64,000 nucleotides of DNA, from NCBI GenBank assembly GCA_964247085.1, contig CAXTSX010000008.1, positions 1 through 64,000 on the forward strand, read 5' to 3'. The first letter of the stretch is position 1; every line of letters begins with the position of its first letter. Positions 41,728-51,804 of the stretch are shown in pieces. The position numbers and the translations under genes are program-made. Origin of the DNA: JAAFHZ01 sp964247085. GTDB taxonomy: Bacteria > Cyanobacteriota > Cyanobacteriia > Cyanobacteriales > Chamaesiphonaceae. The notes below the pieces were generated by a model. The model was not told the DNA's origin. It saw only the letters and a list, made by a program, of their open reading frames with translations, and ran no database searches.

Positions 41728-43041
41728 ATGAAAGATACCTTGAAAATATTGACTTTCATTAACAGTCAATATGCCGAGACCCAGCTAGAGCAAATTTTGT
41801 CGATCGAACCACATCCCGATCTGAAAATGAGGGGCTGGGTGGGAATTTGTTCGCTAGTGGGCATGGCTGCTCACAAAATTTACGATATAGACGTGCGCTG
41901 GGCTAATAGTCCGAATATCTTTCGTCAAGAACTGTTCGATTTTGGTTGGACCGAGGAATTATTATTGGCTAAGCGACAGTCGCAACGCCATAAGCTGATT
42001 ATTTATCTTTGCGCTCCGGCGATGAGGATGAGCCGGGTCGGTAGCCAGGTATTGCCTCCGCATTTTTTGATCGGTAAGGTTTGGCAAAGCATTACCCATA
42101 TTTATACGCAGGATGCTCATCCTTTTGAGATGCCGATCGAACTACTTTCCATTGTTGATCATCATGAGAATTATGCGACTACTACTCATTTGAATGACCG
42201 GGTACCGACGATCGATCGATCTTTTCCGGCGATGCTGGCGGTAGCTGAACAGACTCAGGGCGGTTTGCGTACCAGAGGATTATTTAAAAATATTGATACT
42301 GACTTGCCACTAATTTCGATTGTGACGGTTGTTTATAATGGCGAGAAGTATCTGGAACAGACGATCCAGTCAGTGATTAACCAGTCTTACGAAAATCTAG
42401 AATATATTATTGTGGATGGCGGGTCGATCGATCGAACATTAGAAATAATTGCTAAGTACGATCGCTATATTAATTATTGGGTTAGTGCCGCAGATGACGG
42501 TATTTATAGTGCGATGAATAAGGGGACTAAACTCGCTACTGGCAGTCATATTTTGCACTTGAATGCTGATGACCTTCTGTTTGAGCCGCGTTGTTTAGAG
42601 TTTTTGGCGATGGCCAATTTTCAGGATAACCACATGCGTAGTATCCTGAAAGTAGATGTAGAAAATGGCCAGGTGGAGAAGGATTTAGTTGATATTGTTG
42701 GCAATAGCTTGGCTGAGAATGTGACTTACTCCGGTCTATTTTTAAAAGTTTCGCGCACGATGATGGCTCATTCGGGGTTCGTCGGAAAAATCAATGCCGC
42801 TATTATTTTTAACGAAGATTATCGGGTTAGTTCTGATACGGTGATGTTGATCAGCAAATTTAAAACTGAATCGGTTCGTTTGTCAGCGCGGGTGTTATCT
42901 ATTTTCCGTAGTGGTGGGGCTTCTAGTAATAATAAAGTGATTTTGGCGGAGATGTGGCAAGAAGTCGTTAAACAACCTGGGCTATGGCCGAAAATTGCTA
43001 TCTGGCTGCAACTTCAGGGCATTTTTGCTGTTTGGAAGTAA
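41728..43041 (+). CDS. Family 2 glycosyltransferase with an unusual 190-residue N-terminal domain
   Basis: The C-terminal part is GT2: ISIVTVVYNGEKYLEQTIQSVINQSYENLEYIIVDGGSIDRTLEII and the metal-site-containing ADDGIYSAMNKG, LNADDLL. The first 190 or so residues (from MKDTLKILTFINSQYAETQLEQIL) are not a known domain to me; they may be a degenerate glycosyltransferase-like or binding domain. It abuts the GT4 gene exactly (stop followed by ATG). The C-terminal RVLSIFRSGGAS is seen in other cyanobacterial GT2s. Confidence 0.85.
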   Translation: MKDTLKILTFINSQYAETQLEQILSIEPHPDLKMRGWVGICSLVGMAAHKIYDIDVRWANSPNIFRQELFDFGWTEELLLAKRQSQRHKLIIYLCAPAMRMSRVGSQVLPPHFLIGKVWQSITHIYTQDAHPFEMPIELLSIVDHHENYATTTHLNDRVPTIDRSFPAMLAVAEQTQGGLRTRGLFKNIDTDLPLISIVTVVYNGEKYLEQTIQSVINQSYENLEYIIVDGGSIDRTLEIIAKYDRYINYWVSAADDGIYSAMNKGTKLATGSHILHLNADDLLFEPRCLEFLAMANFQDNHMRSILKVDVENGQVEKDLVDIVGNSLAENVTYSGLFLKVSRTMMAHSGFVGKINAAIIFNEDYRVSSDTVMLISKFKTESVRLSARVLSIFRSGGASSNNKVILAEMWQEVVKQPGLWPKIAIWLQLQGIFAVWK

Positions 43042-43262
43042 CGAATATGTTGGTGTAATTAAAATTGTAATTGTCGCTTGCATCTTGAAGTTAGTCTAGT
43101 AATCAGGCGAAAAAATCTTAAGGATAGTATTTGAATAATGATATACTATGTCGAGATGTCTTTTGGTGTAGATGTGCTTCTGCTGAACTAATTTGTAGTA
43201 TTTATTTTAGATTAAGGTGTGATGCATTCTTATTGAATTTTCGTTAATAATTTAAATACTAT

Positions 43263-44387
43263 ATGTTCAAGAAAATTGTTGAAAATTTGACTAGCTCAAG
43301 AATCAAGGGTGTATCTATTAATGATCTGGAAATGATAGAAGAAGAATTAATTTATCCTGAGACAGATTTTTATTTGCCAGAAAAATTAGATATTTTTGGT
43401 CGAAAAAATAAACACTTTTCTGCTTACACATGTGCCATACCATCATTTCATGTTAGGAGTATTGCAAATGCTAAATGCGTAGTGGGTAATGAGGAGGTTT
43501 TTACTAGTGATGATGAAGTGATTTCTGAATATACCACTCAGAAAATAAATCCTTGGATAGGTAGAAACAAAAATAAATTAAGCAAGCCTAAGATTCTTGA
43601 TGGGAGTGTTCTAAACCTTTCCTTATCTGGATTAGAAAAAAATTATAATCACTGGCTAGTTGAATGCCTAAGCCGTTTTTATTTATTAAAAAAATCACGA
43701 TTCAAGCCGGATTTTTATATTTTATCTAATAATCTCTCTTTCCAGAAAGAGCTTATTGAATTTCTAGAGATTGACAAAAAGAAAATACTGAAAATAGAAG
43801 AGAATACTACAATTCAAGCTAATACGATTATAGTTCCATCATTTATCAATAACTGGAATCTAATTGATATGCGATGCTACAAGCATTATCAAAAAAAATG
43901 GTTGCCTAGTTGGATTGGAAATGTATATCATGATAAGATGCAAAGTAAAAAACATGGACAAAATAAAATTTATGTAAGTCGATCATCTGCACATTATAGA
44001 AAGATTGAAAATGAAGATGAAATAGTAGATATTTTAAAAAATAAAGGATACGGAATATACCATCTTGAAAACATGTTGGTAAAAGATCAGATAGAATTAT
44101 TCTCGAATGCATTGATTGTTTTGGGGCCTCATGGAGCAGGATTTAGCAATATCTTATTCTGTCCTCAACATACATTGATATGTGAGTTGTTCTCTGAGTA
44201 TTATCATGATTCATCTTTTAAAATACTCGCAAATGTACTTGGCCTTAAATATCATTATGTAATTGGCAAGACGAATAATATCAGAAGAATTCATCCTCAA
44301 AAAGAAAATATTTATATTGATTTGCATCGATTTGAATTAGCTCTGAATAAGCTGGATAATCTGGTCTGCCCAAGTATTTCTGTATGA
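43263..44387 (+). CDS. Family 61 glycosyltransferase (DUF563)
   Basis: A 374-residue protein with the GT61 signature: LSGLEKNYNHWLVECLSRFYLL, IYVSRSSAHYRKIENEDE, and the C-terminal GPHGAGFSNILFCPQHTLICELF. In bacteria this family contributes to surface polysaccharides. AT-rich, with almost no CGATCG words around it, unlike the preceding two genes, so it may be part of a transferred cassette. Substrate unknown. Confidence 0.88.
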   Translation: MFKKIVENLTSSRIKGVSINDLEMIEEELIYPETDFYLPEKLDIFGRKNKHFSAYTCAIPSFHVRSIANAKCVVGNEEVFTSDDEVISEYTTQKINPWIGRNKNKLSKPKILDGSVLNLSLSGLEKNYNHWLVECLSRFYLLKKSRFKPDFYILSNNLSFQKELIEFLEIDKKKILKIEENTTIQANTIIVPSFINNWNLIDMRCYKHYQKKWLPSWIGNVYHDKMQSKKHGQNKIYVSRSSAHYRKIENEDEIVDILKNKGYGIYHLENMLVKDQIELFSNALIVLGPHGAGFSNILFCPQHTLICELFSEYYHDSSFKILANVLGLKYHYVIGKTNNIRRIHPQKENIYIDLHRFELALNKLDNLVCPSISV

Positions 44388-44479
44388 ATAATATACAGGA
44401 ATACTTGAAATATCTTGAATGAATTTTGAGTTTTAGATAAGTAGTCTTGCTTTGAAAATATTAAACTAAAAGTATCTAC

Positions 44480-45286
44480 ATGAATAGTGAAAATAACAGT
44501 TCTCAACTTGAGATTATCATTCCTCCCGAAATTAAAAATGATAAACTATATAAAATTATTCAAAAAATTGCTAAAGAAGGAAATATTAAAACAGCATTAG
44601 AAATTGGCTCATCTTCAGGTGCTGGAAGTACCGAAGCATTTGTAAAAGGTTTGCGAGAGAATCCAAACCAGCCAACATTATTTTGCATGGAGGTTTCACA
44701 AACTAGATTTGCAGAGTTGAACAAATGTTATGAGCATGAAGAATTCGTTAAGTGCTACAATTTATCTTCCGTGTCGATCGAAGAATTCCCAACTCGAGAA
44801 GAAATTATTGATTTCTATAATAATGTTGATAGTAAGCTAAAAAAATATCCTTTGGAACAAGTCTTGGGATGGTTAGAGCAAGATATTGAATACATTAAAC
44901 ATTCTGAGTTTTCTACTGTCAACGGAATTAAAAAAATAAAGCAAGATAATCAAATTGAGCATTTTGACTTGGTATTAATTGATGGTTCAGAATTCACTGG
45001 TGCTGCCGAATTGCAGCAAGTTTATGGAAGTGAATTTATTCTTTTGGATGATATTACTACCTTTAAGAATTATAGAAATCATTTTCAGCTAATCGATGAT
45101 TCTCAATATGTTCTGATCAGTCAAAATAAATCAGTTCGCAATGGTTATTCAGTATTTAAAAAGATAAATAAAGAAGATGCTGATTCAGCTCTTTCTGAAA
45201 AAGAAAAATGGAATCATCTAAATTCAACAGATATAAGTATTGTAAGATTTTTACGATTTTGTCGCAATTGGATAAAAACTAGATGA
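44480..45286 (+). CDS. Class I SAM-dependent methyltransferase-like protein
   Basis: A 268-residue protein with a likely SAM-binding motif ALEIGSSSGAGSTEAFVKGL (motif I) near residue 39, an acidic CMEVSQTRF (motif II-like) and DLVLIDGSEFTGAAELQQVYGSEFILLDDITTFKN. It lies in the AT-rich glycan cluster and may methylate a sugar or a carrier; this is inferred from context. A different Rossmann enzyme cannot be excluded. Confidence 0.72.
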   Translation: MNSENNSSQLEIIIPPEIKNDKLYKIIQKIAKEGNIKTALEIGSSSGAGSTEAFVKGLRENPNQPTLFCMEVSQTRFAELNKCYEHEEFVKCYNLSSVSIEEFPTREEIIDFYNNVDSKLKKYPLEQVLGWLEQDIEYIKHSEFSTVNGIKKIKQDNQIEHFDLVLIDGSEFTGAAELQQVYGSEFILLDDITTFKNYRNHFQLIDDSQYVLISQNKSVRNGYSVFKKINKEDADSALSEKEKWNHLNSTDISIVRFLRFCRNWIKTR

Positions 45287-45402
45287 AAATCCTGACCCAA
45301 GACAAAATAATTCTAACAACCTAAATAAAAGTAATGATGTTGTTATCTTGCAAAAACACCATGAGTACAAATTCTACAGAACTTTGATTATTTATAAGAT
45401 TT

Positions 45403-46518
45403 ATGGGTATTAAAATTGCATATGATTATCAAGCTTTTGCTTTAACTCCATACAGCGGGATCTCTCGATATTTTTATGAAGTTAGTAAACTTATTAGTCA
45501 GTCCGAGGATTGTGAAGTGAATATTGTCGCTCCTCTATATAAAAATCAATATATTAAAGATTCTCCACTCGGTATGGTTGTTGGCCAAAGACACGATAAA
45601 TTACAAGATCTATTAGGAATTACCAGCGTAATTAATAGAAATGTTAGTAAGCGTTGGTTTCGTGAGAATTCTCCAGATATTTTGCATGAAACTTACTACA
45701 ATCCTCATGACTTAAGTTTACCTAATTGCAAAACTGTTTTGACAGTCTATGACATGATTCATGAAAAATTCAGTAATGGAATGAATGCTAGTGAATTAAA
45801 AGTAGCCGATATCAAGAAAAGATCGATCAAACGAGCTGATAAAATTATTTGTATTTCTGAAAACACTAAAAAAGACTTACTAGAAATAATTAATCTCGAT
45901 CCAGAGCAGGTATCTGTAGTGCATCTAGGCTGCTCTTTGACTAAAGTTGATAATCCCTTGGACTTGCCTGTAGTTAATACTCCCTACTTGTTATATGTAG
46001 GAGCGCGTGGATACTATAAAAACTTCAAGACTTTGCTTCAAGCTTTTGCCAGTAGTCCCAATATCTCTAATGAATTTAAATTAGTTTGCTTCGGTGGTGA
46101 TGAATTTTCCCGGATGGAAAAGTCAGAAATAAATCGACTAAAAATAAAAGAAAATAGGATACTACACTTTAAAGGTGATGATCGATTGTTAGCTAATTTA
46201 TATACTAATGCTAATGCTTTTATCTATCCGTCTTTATATGAAGGTTTTGGAATACCACCACTAGAAGCCATGCGGTTGAGTTGCCCCGTTATTTGTAGTA
46301 ATGCTGCTTCTATACCTGAAGTAGTAGGTGAAGCTGGTTACTATTTTGATCCTCATAGTTCCGAAGATATTGTTTCAGCTATAGAATCAGTAGCTTTTTC
46401 TGAAGAGGCCAGCAAGAAATTAATTGGGCAAGGACTGCAAAGAGTAACTGAATTCTCTTGGCAAAAATGTGCCCAAGAGACTTATAATGTATATGAAAAT
46501 CTAGTTATTTGTGATTAG
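45403..46518 (+). CDS. Family 4 glycosyltransferase
   Basis: A 371-residue GT4 enzyme. YDYQAFALTPYSGISRYFYEVSKLIS at the start, TVYDMIHEKFSNGM, ICISENTKKDLLEI, LLYVGARGYYKNFKTLLQAF (GAR...KN donor loop) and YPSLYEGFGIPPLEAMRLSCPVICSNAASIPEVVGEAG with the E-x7-E. Typical of capsule/LPS clusters (mannosyltransferase-like). It belongs to the AT-rich part of the cluster. Confidence 0.9.
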   Translation: MGIKIAYDYQAFALTPYSGISRYFYEVSKLISQSEDCEVNIVAPLYKNQYIKDSPLGMVVGQRHDKLQDLLGITSVINRNVSKRWFRENSPDILHETYYNPHDLSLPNCKTVLTVYDMIHEKFSNGMNASELKVADIKKRSIKRADKIICISENTKKDLLEIINLDPEQVSVVHLGCSLTKVDNPLDLPVVNTPYLLYVGARGYYKNFKTLLQAFASSPNISNEFKLVCFGGDEFSRMEKSEINRLKIKENRILHFKGDDRLLANLYTNANAFIYPSLYEGFGIPPLEAMRLSCPVICSNAASIPEVVGEAGYYFDPHSSEDIVSAIESVAFSEEASKKLIGQGLQRVTEFSWQKCAQETYNVYENLVICD

Positions 46519-46601
46519 TTGATTCAACAATTTATGCGCTGAAATAGATAAAATGAATAATCATGATCCTACTTTTATCATTTTAAACACTTGAAAATAT
46601 T

Positions 46602-47519
46602 ATGAAGACGCCAGTAGTTTTAATTATTTTCAATCGTCCAGATACTACTGCTCAGGTATTTGCTGAAATTAGAAAAGCTCGACCTCCCCAGCTACTAGTT
46701 ATTGCTGATGGACCAAGAGAAAATCGATCTGATGACTTGGAAAAATGTAGGACAGCACGAGCTGTTATTGAGCAAGTTGATTGGCCATGTAAAGTGATTA
46801 CTAATTATGCTGATCAGAACCTAGGTTGTAAGCATCGGGTATCTAGTGGTTTAGACTGGGTTTTCTCCCTAGTAGAAGAAGCGATAATATTAGAAGATGA
46901 CTGTCTACCGCATCCTAGTTTTTTTAGATATTGTGAAGAGTTACTAGATAGATATCGGGACGATCAACGAATTGGAATGATATCTGGACATAATGTTTTA
47001 TTTGGTTATCGTCGTACTGCTGATAGTTACTATTATTCTAGTATTCCTCATATTTGGGGATGGGCAACATGGCGTAGAACTTGGGAGGCTTATGATTTTA
47101 GGATTAGCTCTTGGCCACAGGTTAGAGATGCTGGCTTGCTTCAAGATATTTTCAATAGTGATATTGAAGTAAAGTCGTGGACGAGTATTTTTGATTGTCA
47201 ATATGACGGAGTTTTTGATACTTGGGATTACCAATTGGTCTTTGCTTCTTTAATTAATAATTGGTTAAATATTACTCCGAATATTAATTTGATTTCTAAT
47301 CTTGGCTTTGGGGCGGATGCAACTCACACAGATAATTTAAAGGATATTTTAGCAAAACAACTGACAGAAGAAATGCTTTTCCCCCTTACTCATCCACCAT
47401 TTATTGTAAATGATCGTATTTCTGAAAGAAAAGTTTTTAACAGATCGGCTTATGTTCCTTGTACATTACGTTGGGAGCGTCAGATTAAAAAAATCTGGAA
47501 GAAATATCGAAGTAGCTAA
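46602..47519 (+). CDS. HlpA-like glycosyltransferase-fold protein
   Basis: A 305-residue protein of the GNT-I/hemolytic-protein HlpA-like type: VVLIIFNRPDTTAQVFAEIRKARP, LLVIADGPRE, QNLGCKHRVSSGLDWVF, EAIILEDDCLPHPSFFRYCEELL with the DDC metal motif, and IWGWATWRRTWEAYD. Family members are predicted nucleotide-diphospho-sugar transferases. Last gene of the glycan cluster. Confidence 0.85.
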   Translation: MKTPVVLIIFNRPDTTAQVFAEIRKARPPQLLVIADGPRENRSDDLEKCRTARAVIEQVDWPCKVITNYADQNLGCKHRVSSGLDWVFSLVEEAIILEDDCLPHPSFFRYCEELLDRYRDDQRIGMISGHNVLFGYRRTADSYYYSSIPHIWGWATWRRTWEAYDFRISSWPQVRDAGLLQDIFNSDIEVKSWTSIFDCQYDGVFDTWDYQLVFASLINNWLNITPNINLISNLGFGADATHTDNLKDILAKQLTEEMLFPLTHPPFIVNDRISERKVFNRSAYVPCTLRWERQIKKIWKKYRSS

Positions 47520-47673
47520 CTTTATTTGTATTCAGCTATATTTGCAGGCCAACCTATCAGTATAAATCTGTATGAAAAAGTGGGTTTGTAACAGATGAGC
47601 TACACTGTTAGAAAAGCGTTGAGAGTTCTTAATGCCCCCAGTTCTAAATTTGCATATTATTTGAGGGCAGCCT

Positions 47674-48454
47674 ATGACAGCTATCCAACTTCGCTACTCA
47701 TCACCCCCAGTCACTTGGGAAAAACTGCCAGCCGACTTTATCCTACCCGAAGAACCCGTGGAAAGTAATCTCCAGCCTCTGCTAGCAGCAGCTCTGCGCG
47801 AATGTCTAGAACTGGCCGGATTAATCCTAGAATCTAGCCTGATTGCTTCCAATTTTGGCCTTTGCGCCACCGTCGGCGACAAAACCGTCGTCAAAGCACC
47901 CGACTGGATATACGTTCGATCGACATCACCCCTGCCAGATAAATCCATTCGCTGCAGCTATACCCCCCCACACCGAAGGTGATGTTCCAGCGATCGTCAT
48001 GGAATTCATCTCCGAAACCGAAGGTGGCGAATACTCCATCAATCCCCACTTTCCCTATGGCAAATGGTACTTTCACGAACAAATTCTCCAAGTGTCCGTT
48101 TACGCGATTTTTCACCCCAAAACAGGCGAGTTAGATTTTTATCGATTAACCAATAACAAATATGAACAGCAGTTACCAGACGAGCATCATCGTTACTGGA
48201 TCGAAGAAATCGGCCTATTTTTAGGAGTATGGCCGGGTAAAAAAGCTGATATGACTGCTCCTTGGCTGCGCTGGTGGGATCAATCAGGCAATTTATTACT
48301 ATGGGGCAGTGAACAAATAGAGCAAGAACAACAACAAACGGCGCAAGAACGGCAACGGGCAGAGCAAGCAGAAATATCTCTTGAACAAGAGCGCATCTCC
48401 AATCAACGACTGGCTCAGAAGCTTAGAGAGTTGGGTGTAGATCCCACTACTTGA
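47674..48454 (+). pseudogene. Uma2-family gene split by a one-base insertion in a C7 run
   Basis: The first frame (47674-47982) encodes 102 residues MTAIQLRYSSPPVTWEKLPADF...KAPDWIYVRS...CSYTPP then HRR and stop. The second frame, from about 47964 to 48454, continues HTEGDVPAIVMEFISETEGGEY...YGKWYFHEQILQVSVYAIFHPKTGEL...WLRWWDQSGNLLLWG and a coiled Q/E-rich tail. The two join as YTP-HTEGDV if one C is removed from the seven at 47963-47969, restoring a full Uma2 protein with its coiled tail. So the gene is frameshifted by a homopolymer, through mutation, sequencing error, or phase variation. Confidence 0.82.
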
Positions 48455-48601
48455 GATAAAGTGAATTGTCCACACGAGCCTGTCAGTCATAGGTAAAGTG
48501 GAACATTGCTACCAGTAGAGTGTTAGAATCTCCTCAACCCCATATCTGGTGAGCCGCGAAACCCAAAAAAAAGTTGGGCAGCTGCTACCAAGATTTTGCT
48601 T

Positions 48602-50347
48602 ATGTATAAACCACTCGGTACCGTCATTCAAGGCTCCCTTACTGGCGGCTTAGATGTAAAACTTTATCCCGGCATCTCTGTCGAAGATATGCGGGTCGGT
48701 AAGTTTCTGGTGGTGCATGGCCATAAATACGACTTTTTCTGTTTGCTCACTGATGTAACCTTAGGTACTACTAGCGATCGCATCCTCGTTCATCCTCCCG
48801 ATCCCAAGGACGACTTTCTACTAGATGTTTTATCGGGCAGTACTACTTTCGGCACCGTCAACCTTGCGCCGATGCTAATGCTGGGCAGACCGTCCGAAAC
48901 CAAAAACCAGAATGGGTTTAACGGCAACGGCAAAAAAGGGGCAGCTGAAGCATTAGAAAATAATGGCACCAAGGCCGCGCTGGCTTCCTATCAGGCTCAG
49001 ACTGGTGTCGAACTCGATTTGCTGCCCGTCAAAACCATCCCTAGCCATTTCAGCGAAGTCTTTGATGCCAGCGAACAGGACTTTCGATCGGTCTTTGGCT
49101 GGGAAGACGATCCCACTCGCTGTAACTTTGCGATCGGACAGCCTTTAGATATGGATGTGCCAGTCTGTTTAGATCTGCATCGGTTTGTGGAGCGCAGTAA
49201 CGGCGTATTTGGTAAATCTGGTACTGGTAAATCTTTTCTGACCCGGTTGTTATTAGCAGGTGTAATTCGGAAAAAAGCCGCTGTTAACTTAATTTTTGAT
49301 ATGCACTCGGAGTACGGCTGGGAAGCTGTCGCTGAAGGCAAAAATATTCGCACGGTTAAAGGTCTACGCCAGCTATTTCCCAACGAAGTGATTGTGTACA
49401 CCCTTGACCCCGAATCCAGTCGTCGTCGGGGTATTCGGGATGCCCAGGAACTCTACCTCAGCTATAGCCAGATTGAAGTAGAAGATATCCGGTTAGTGAG
49501 TCGAGAGCTAGATATTTCGGAGGCTAGCTTGGACAGTGCCAATATTTTATATGGTGAGTTTCGCGGTGGCTGGATTGAAGAATTGATCGCTATGACCAAT
49601 GAGGATATCAAGAATTTCTGTGAGGAAAAAAGAGGGCACATGGGCTCGATCATGGCACTCCAGCGCAAGCTCCTCCGGATGGAAAGGCTCAAATACTTGC
49701 GTCCGTCCATTCGTCAGAACTACATCGATCAAATGCTGCAAAACATTGATGCGGGCAAAAATATAGTGATCGAATTTGGTAACCAAAACGACATGTTGTC
49801 TTACATGCTGGTGACTAATATGATCACCCGGCGCATTCATGAGCGCTACGTTGAAAAAGCTGAAAAATATCTGCAAACCAAAAGTCAAATCGATAAACCG
49901 CAGCAATTGATGATTACGATCGAAGAAGCCCACCGCTTTCTTGATCCGGCGATCGTCAAGAGTACGATTTTTGGGACGATCGCCCGGGAAATGCGCAAGT
50001 ACTTTGTCACACTATTGGTGATTGACCAGCGTCCCTCGGGCATTGATAAAGAAGTGATGTCCCAGATCGGCACCCGGATTACCGCTTTGATCAATGACGA
50101 AAAAGACATTGATGCCATTTTTACCGGGGTGTCTGGAGCGCAGGGCTTGCGGGCAGTGTTGGCCAAAATGGATTCCAAACAACAGGCTTTGATTTTGGGG
50201 CACGCCGTGCCGATGCCAGTAGTAGTTAAAACGCGCTCCTACGATCAGAAATTTTATGAAGAAATTGGCTGTGAAGACTGGACAGCTAAAACCGACGAGG
50301 AGATTGCGACGGCGGCTCCACTGGCCTTGGCGGACTTGGGCTTCTAA
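48602..50347 (+). CDS. HerA-like ATPase (HAS-barrel plus DUF87 domain)
   Basis: A P-loop NTPase of about 581 residues from ATG 48602 (MYKPLGTVIQGSLTGGLDVKLY); TTG 48596 is an alternative. N-terminal barrel-like region, then CLDLHRFVERSNGVFGKSGTGKSFLTRLLL with the Walker A motif, LIFDMHSEYG, ITIEEAHRFLDPAI (Walker B with Glu), and a C-terminal QIGTRITALINDEKDIDAI. HerA relatives are DNA translocases that work with the nuclease NurA; no nurA-like gene is visible here. Common in cyanobacteria. Confidence 0.88.
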   Translation: MYKPLGTVIQGSLTGGLDVKLYPGISVEDMRVGKFLVVHGHKYDFFCLLTDVTLGTTSDRILVHPPDPKDDFLLDVLSGSTTFGTVNLAPMLMLGRPSETKNQNGFNGNGKKGAAEALENNGTKAALASYQAQTGVELDLLPVKTIPSHFSEVFDASEQDFRSVFGWEDDPTRCNFAIGQPLDMDVPVCLDLHRFVERSNGVFGKSGTGKSFLTRLLLAGVIRKKAAVNLIFDMHSEYGWEAVAEGKNIRTVKGLRQLFPNEVIVYTLDPESSRRRGIRDAQELYLSYSQIEVEDIRLVSRELDISEASLDSANILYGEFRGGWIEELIAMTNEDIKNFCEEKRGHMGSIMALQRKLLRMERLKYLRPSIRQNYIDQMLQNIDAGKNIVIEFGNQNDMLSYMLVTNMITRRIHERYVEKAEKYLQTKSQIDKPQQLMITIEEAHRFLDPAIVKSTIFGTIAREMRKYFVTLLVIDQRPSGIDKEVMSQIGTRITALINDEKDIDAIFTGVSGAQGLRAVLAKMDSKQQALILGHAVPMPVVVKTRSYDQKFYEEIGCEDWTAKTDEEIATAAPLALADLGF

Positions 50348-50687
50348 GCAATGCCATAAATGGCCGATGTCAGCAGCATTGATATATGGGAAATTGAATA
50401 GTGATCTACATCAATATTTAGTTGCGATCGAGATCCGCCTAGATCTGCTCTATGGACTCGGATATTTCACCACCCCTTACTGCTCGCCTTCCTATGGCCT
50501 CGAAACAATCTCCTAAAGTTAAGTTCCCGCTCTGGCCTTTTCTGAACCAGCCGCTGTTTCACCCTACTTTTCGACTGATTCTCAATCCGGCGCGGTTTCA
50601 GTACGCTTATCAGACGAGGCTGTTAGAGCGCTGTTTGCGGAAGCAATCCCCAAGGGTTAATAAATCACCTCGTCGCTAGCTAGCATC
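50348..50687. other. Stretch of 340 bases with at most a weak small ORF
   Basis: Between the HerA-like gene and the convergent solute-binding gene. A frame from ATG 50494 to 50679 (61 residues, MASKQSPKVKFPLWPFLNQP then FHPTFRLILNPARFQYAYQT) is rich in aromatic residues but not recognised; it may be a small conserved protein or noise. No terminator hairpin was clearly seen. Confidence 0.4.
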
Positions 50688-51803
50688 TCAGGTGCGAGCT
50701 GATTTCCACAACGATTGATAGAATTGGGTTTGACTGGCGTTGAGCGTTTGTAAAAATTCGCCTTTAGCGAAAACCGTAGTGTTTAAGCCTGAATGGGCGA
50801 TCATTTCCGGGGTTAACTGCTGAGGAAATTGGCTGATGTTCATTGGCGACAAGGCATTGGTAAAAAGTGAAATTTTACGCGTGGTGCTTGGTTGCAAGCA
50901 AAAATCGATCCACTGCTCAATGGTCGAATTTTTAGTGATTGATTGAGCAGATTGGGGCTGTACCCAGAGATCCGCCCATAGGGAAGTACCAGATTGGGGT
51001 ATGGCCAGCCCCAGATAAGAATATTTGCCCATTACATCAGCTACGTCATGAGACCAGGCCATCGTCAGCCAAGTATCACCAGTGAGTAGTGGGGACAGAT
51101 AATCGTCAGAATTGTACAAAGCTACTTGTTGGTGCAATTGACGCAGTTTGGTGGGCAATTCCGGCACAGTTTGCGGATCTTTGTTGTAGGAGTGCCCCAA
51201 CTGCTTGAGAGTCAGACCAATAACCTCTTGGCTCTGGTTCAGGAGGGAAATTTGACCTGTTAGTTCTGGTCGCCACAAATCTGACCAGTCCGTAGGGGCG
51301 GCCAGGCCGGCTTGCCGAAATTTGTCACGCCGATAGAGCAACACCACGCTCCCCCAGCGATATGGTACTCCCCAAACTTGACCGGACTTGGTGACAAGTT
51401 TTTGCCATTTACTGTCTAGTTGCGACCAAGCCGGAATTTTGCTGGGATTTAGCGGTTTGATCAGTTTTTGCTCGATCGCTGTGGATAGCCAGGTATCACC
51501 CAAAGTAATCAAATTAGCGGCGGAGTTGTTAGGGGGTGATTGCCAGGGCAACCGCCAACTGCGATCGATCTGGGTTGGCTGACTCCATTTTTGCAGTAAT
51601 GTGAGGCTGTCAGCTAGTTGAGCAATGGTACTGGCATTCAAATCACCTTTCACCAGTTGCCGAAATTCTGGGATCAACAGCGCTGGCAAAGATTGTTTGA
51701 GAAATTGAATTTTTAATTGATCGGCTGGGGGCGACTGACAACCAAAAAGTAATGGTTCTAAGCTTAAAATTCCCAGGGACTGGAGCAGATGGCGACGTTT
51801 CAT
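50688..51803 (-). CDS. Extracellular solute-binding lipoprotein (PotD/spermidine-putrescine-like)
   Basis: A 371-residue lipoprotein from ATG 51803 (MKRRHLLQSLGILSLEPLLFGC), with an RR start and lipobox LLFG|C. Mature part: LPALLIPEFRQL, LITLGDTWLSTAIEQKLIKPL, WGVPYRWGSVVLLYRRDKF, and PTDWSDLWRPELTGQISLLNQSQEVIGLTLKQLG, all typical of family 1/PotD-like binding proteins. No permease or ATPase is adjacent. It starts one base after the end of a phycobiliprotein lyase gene on the same strand, suggesting cotranscription without an obvious functional link. Confidence 0.85.
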   Translation of the reverse strand: MKRRHLLQSLGILSLEPLLFGCQSPPADQLKIQFLKQSLPALLIPEFRQLVKGDLNASTIAQLADSLTLLQKWSQPTQIDRSWRLPWQSPPNNSAANLITLGDTWLSTAIEQKLIKPLNPSKIPAWSQLDSKWQKLVTKSGQVWGVPYRWGSVVLLYRRDKFRQAGLAAPTDWSDLWRPELTGQISLLNQSQEVIGLTLKQLGHSYNKDPQTVPELPTKLRQLHQQVALYNSDDYLSPLLTGDTWLTMAWSHDVADVMGKYSYLGLAIPQSGTSLWADLWVQPQSAQSITKNSTIEQWIDFCLQPSTTRKISLFTNALSPMNISQFPQQLTPEMIAHSGLNTTVFAKGEFLQTLNASQTQFYQSLWKSART

Positions 51804-51804
51804 C

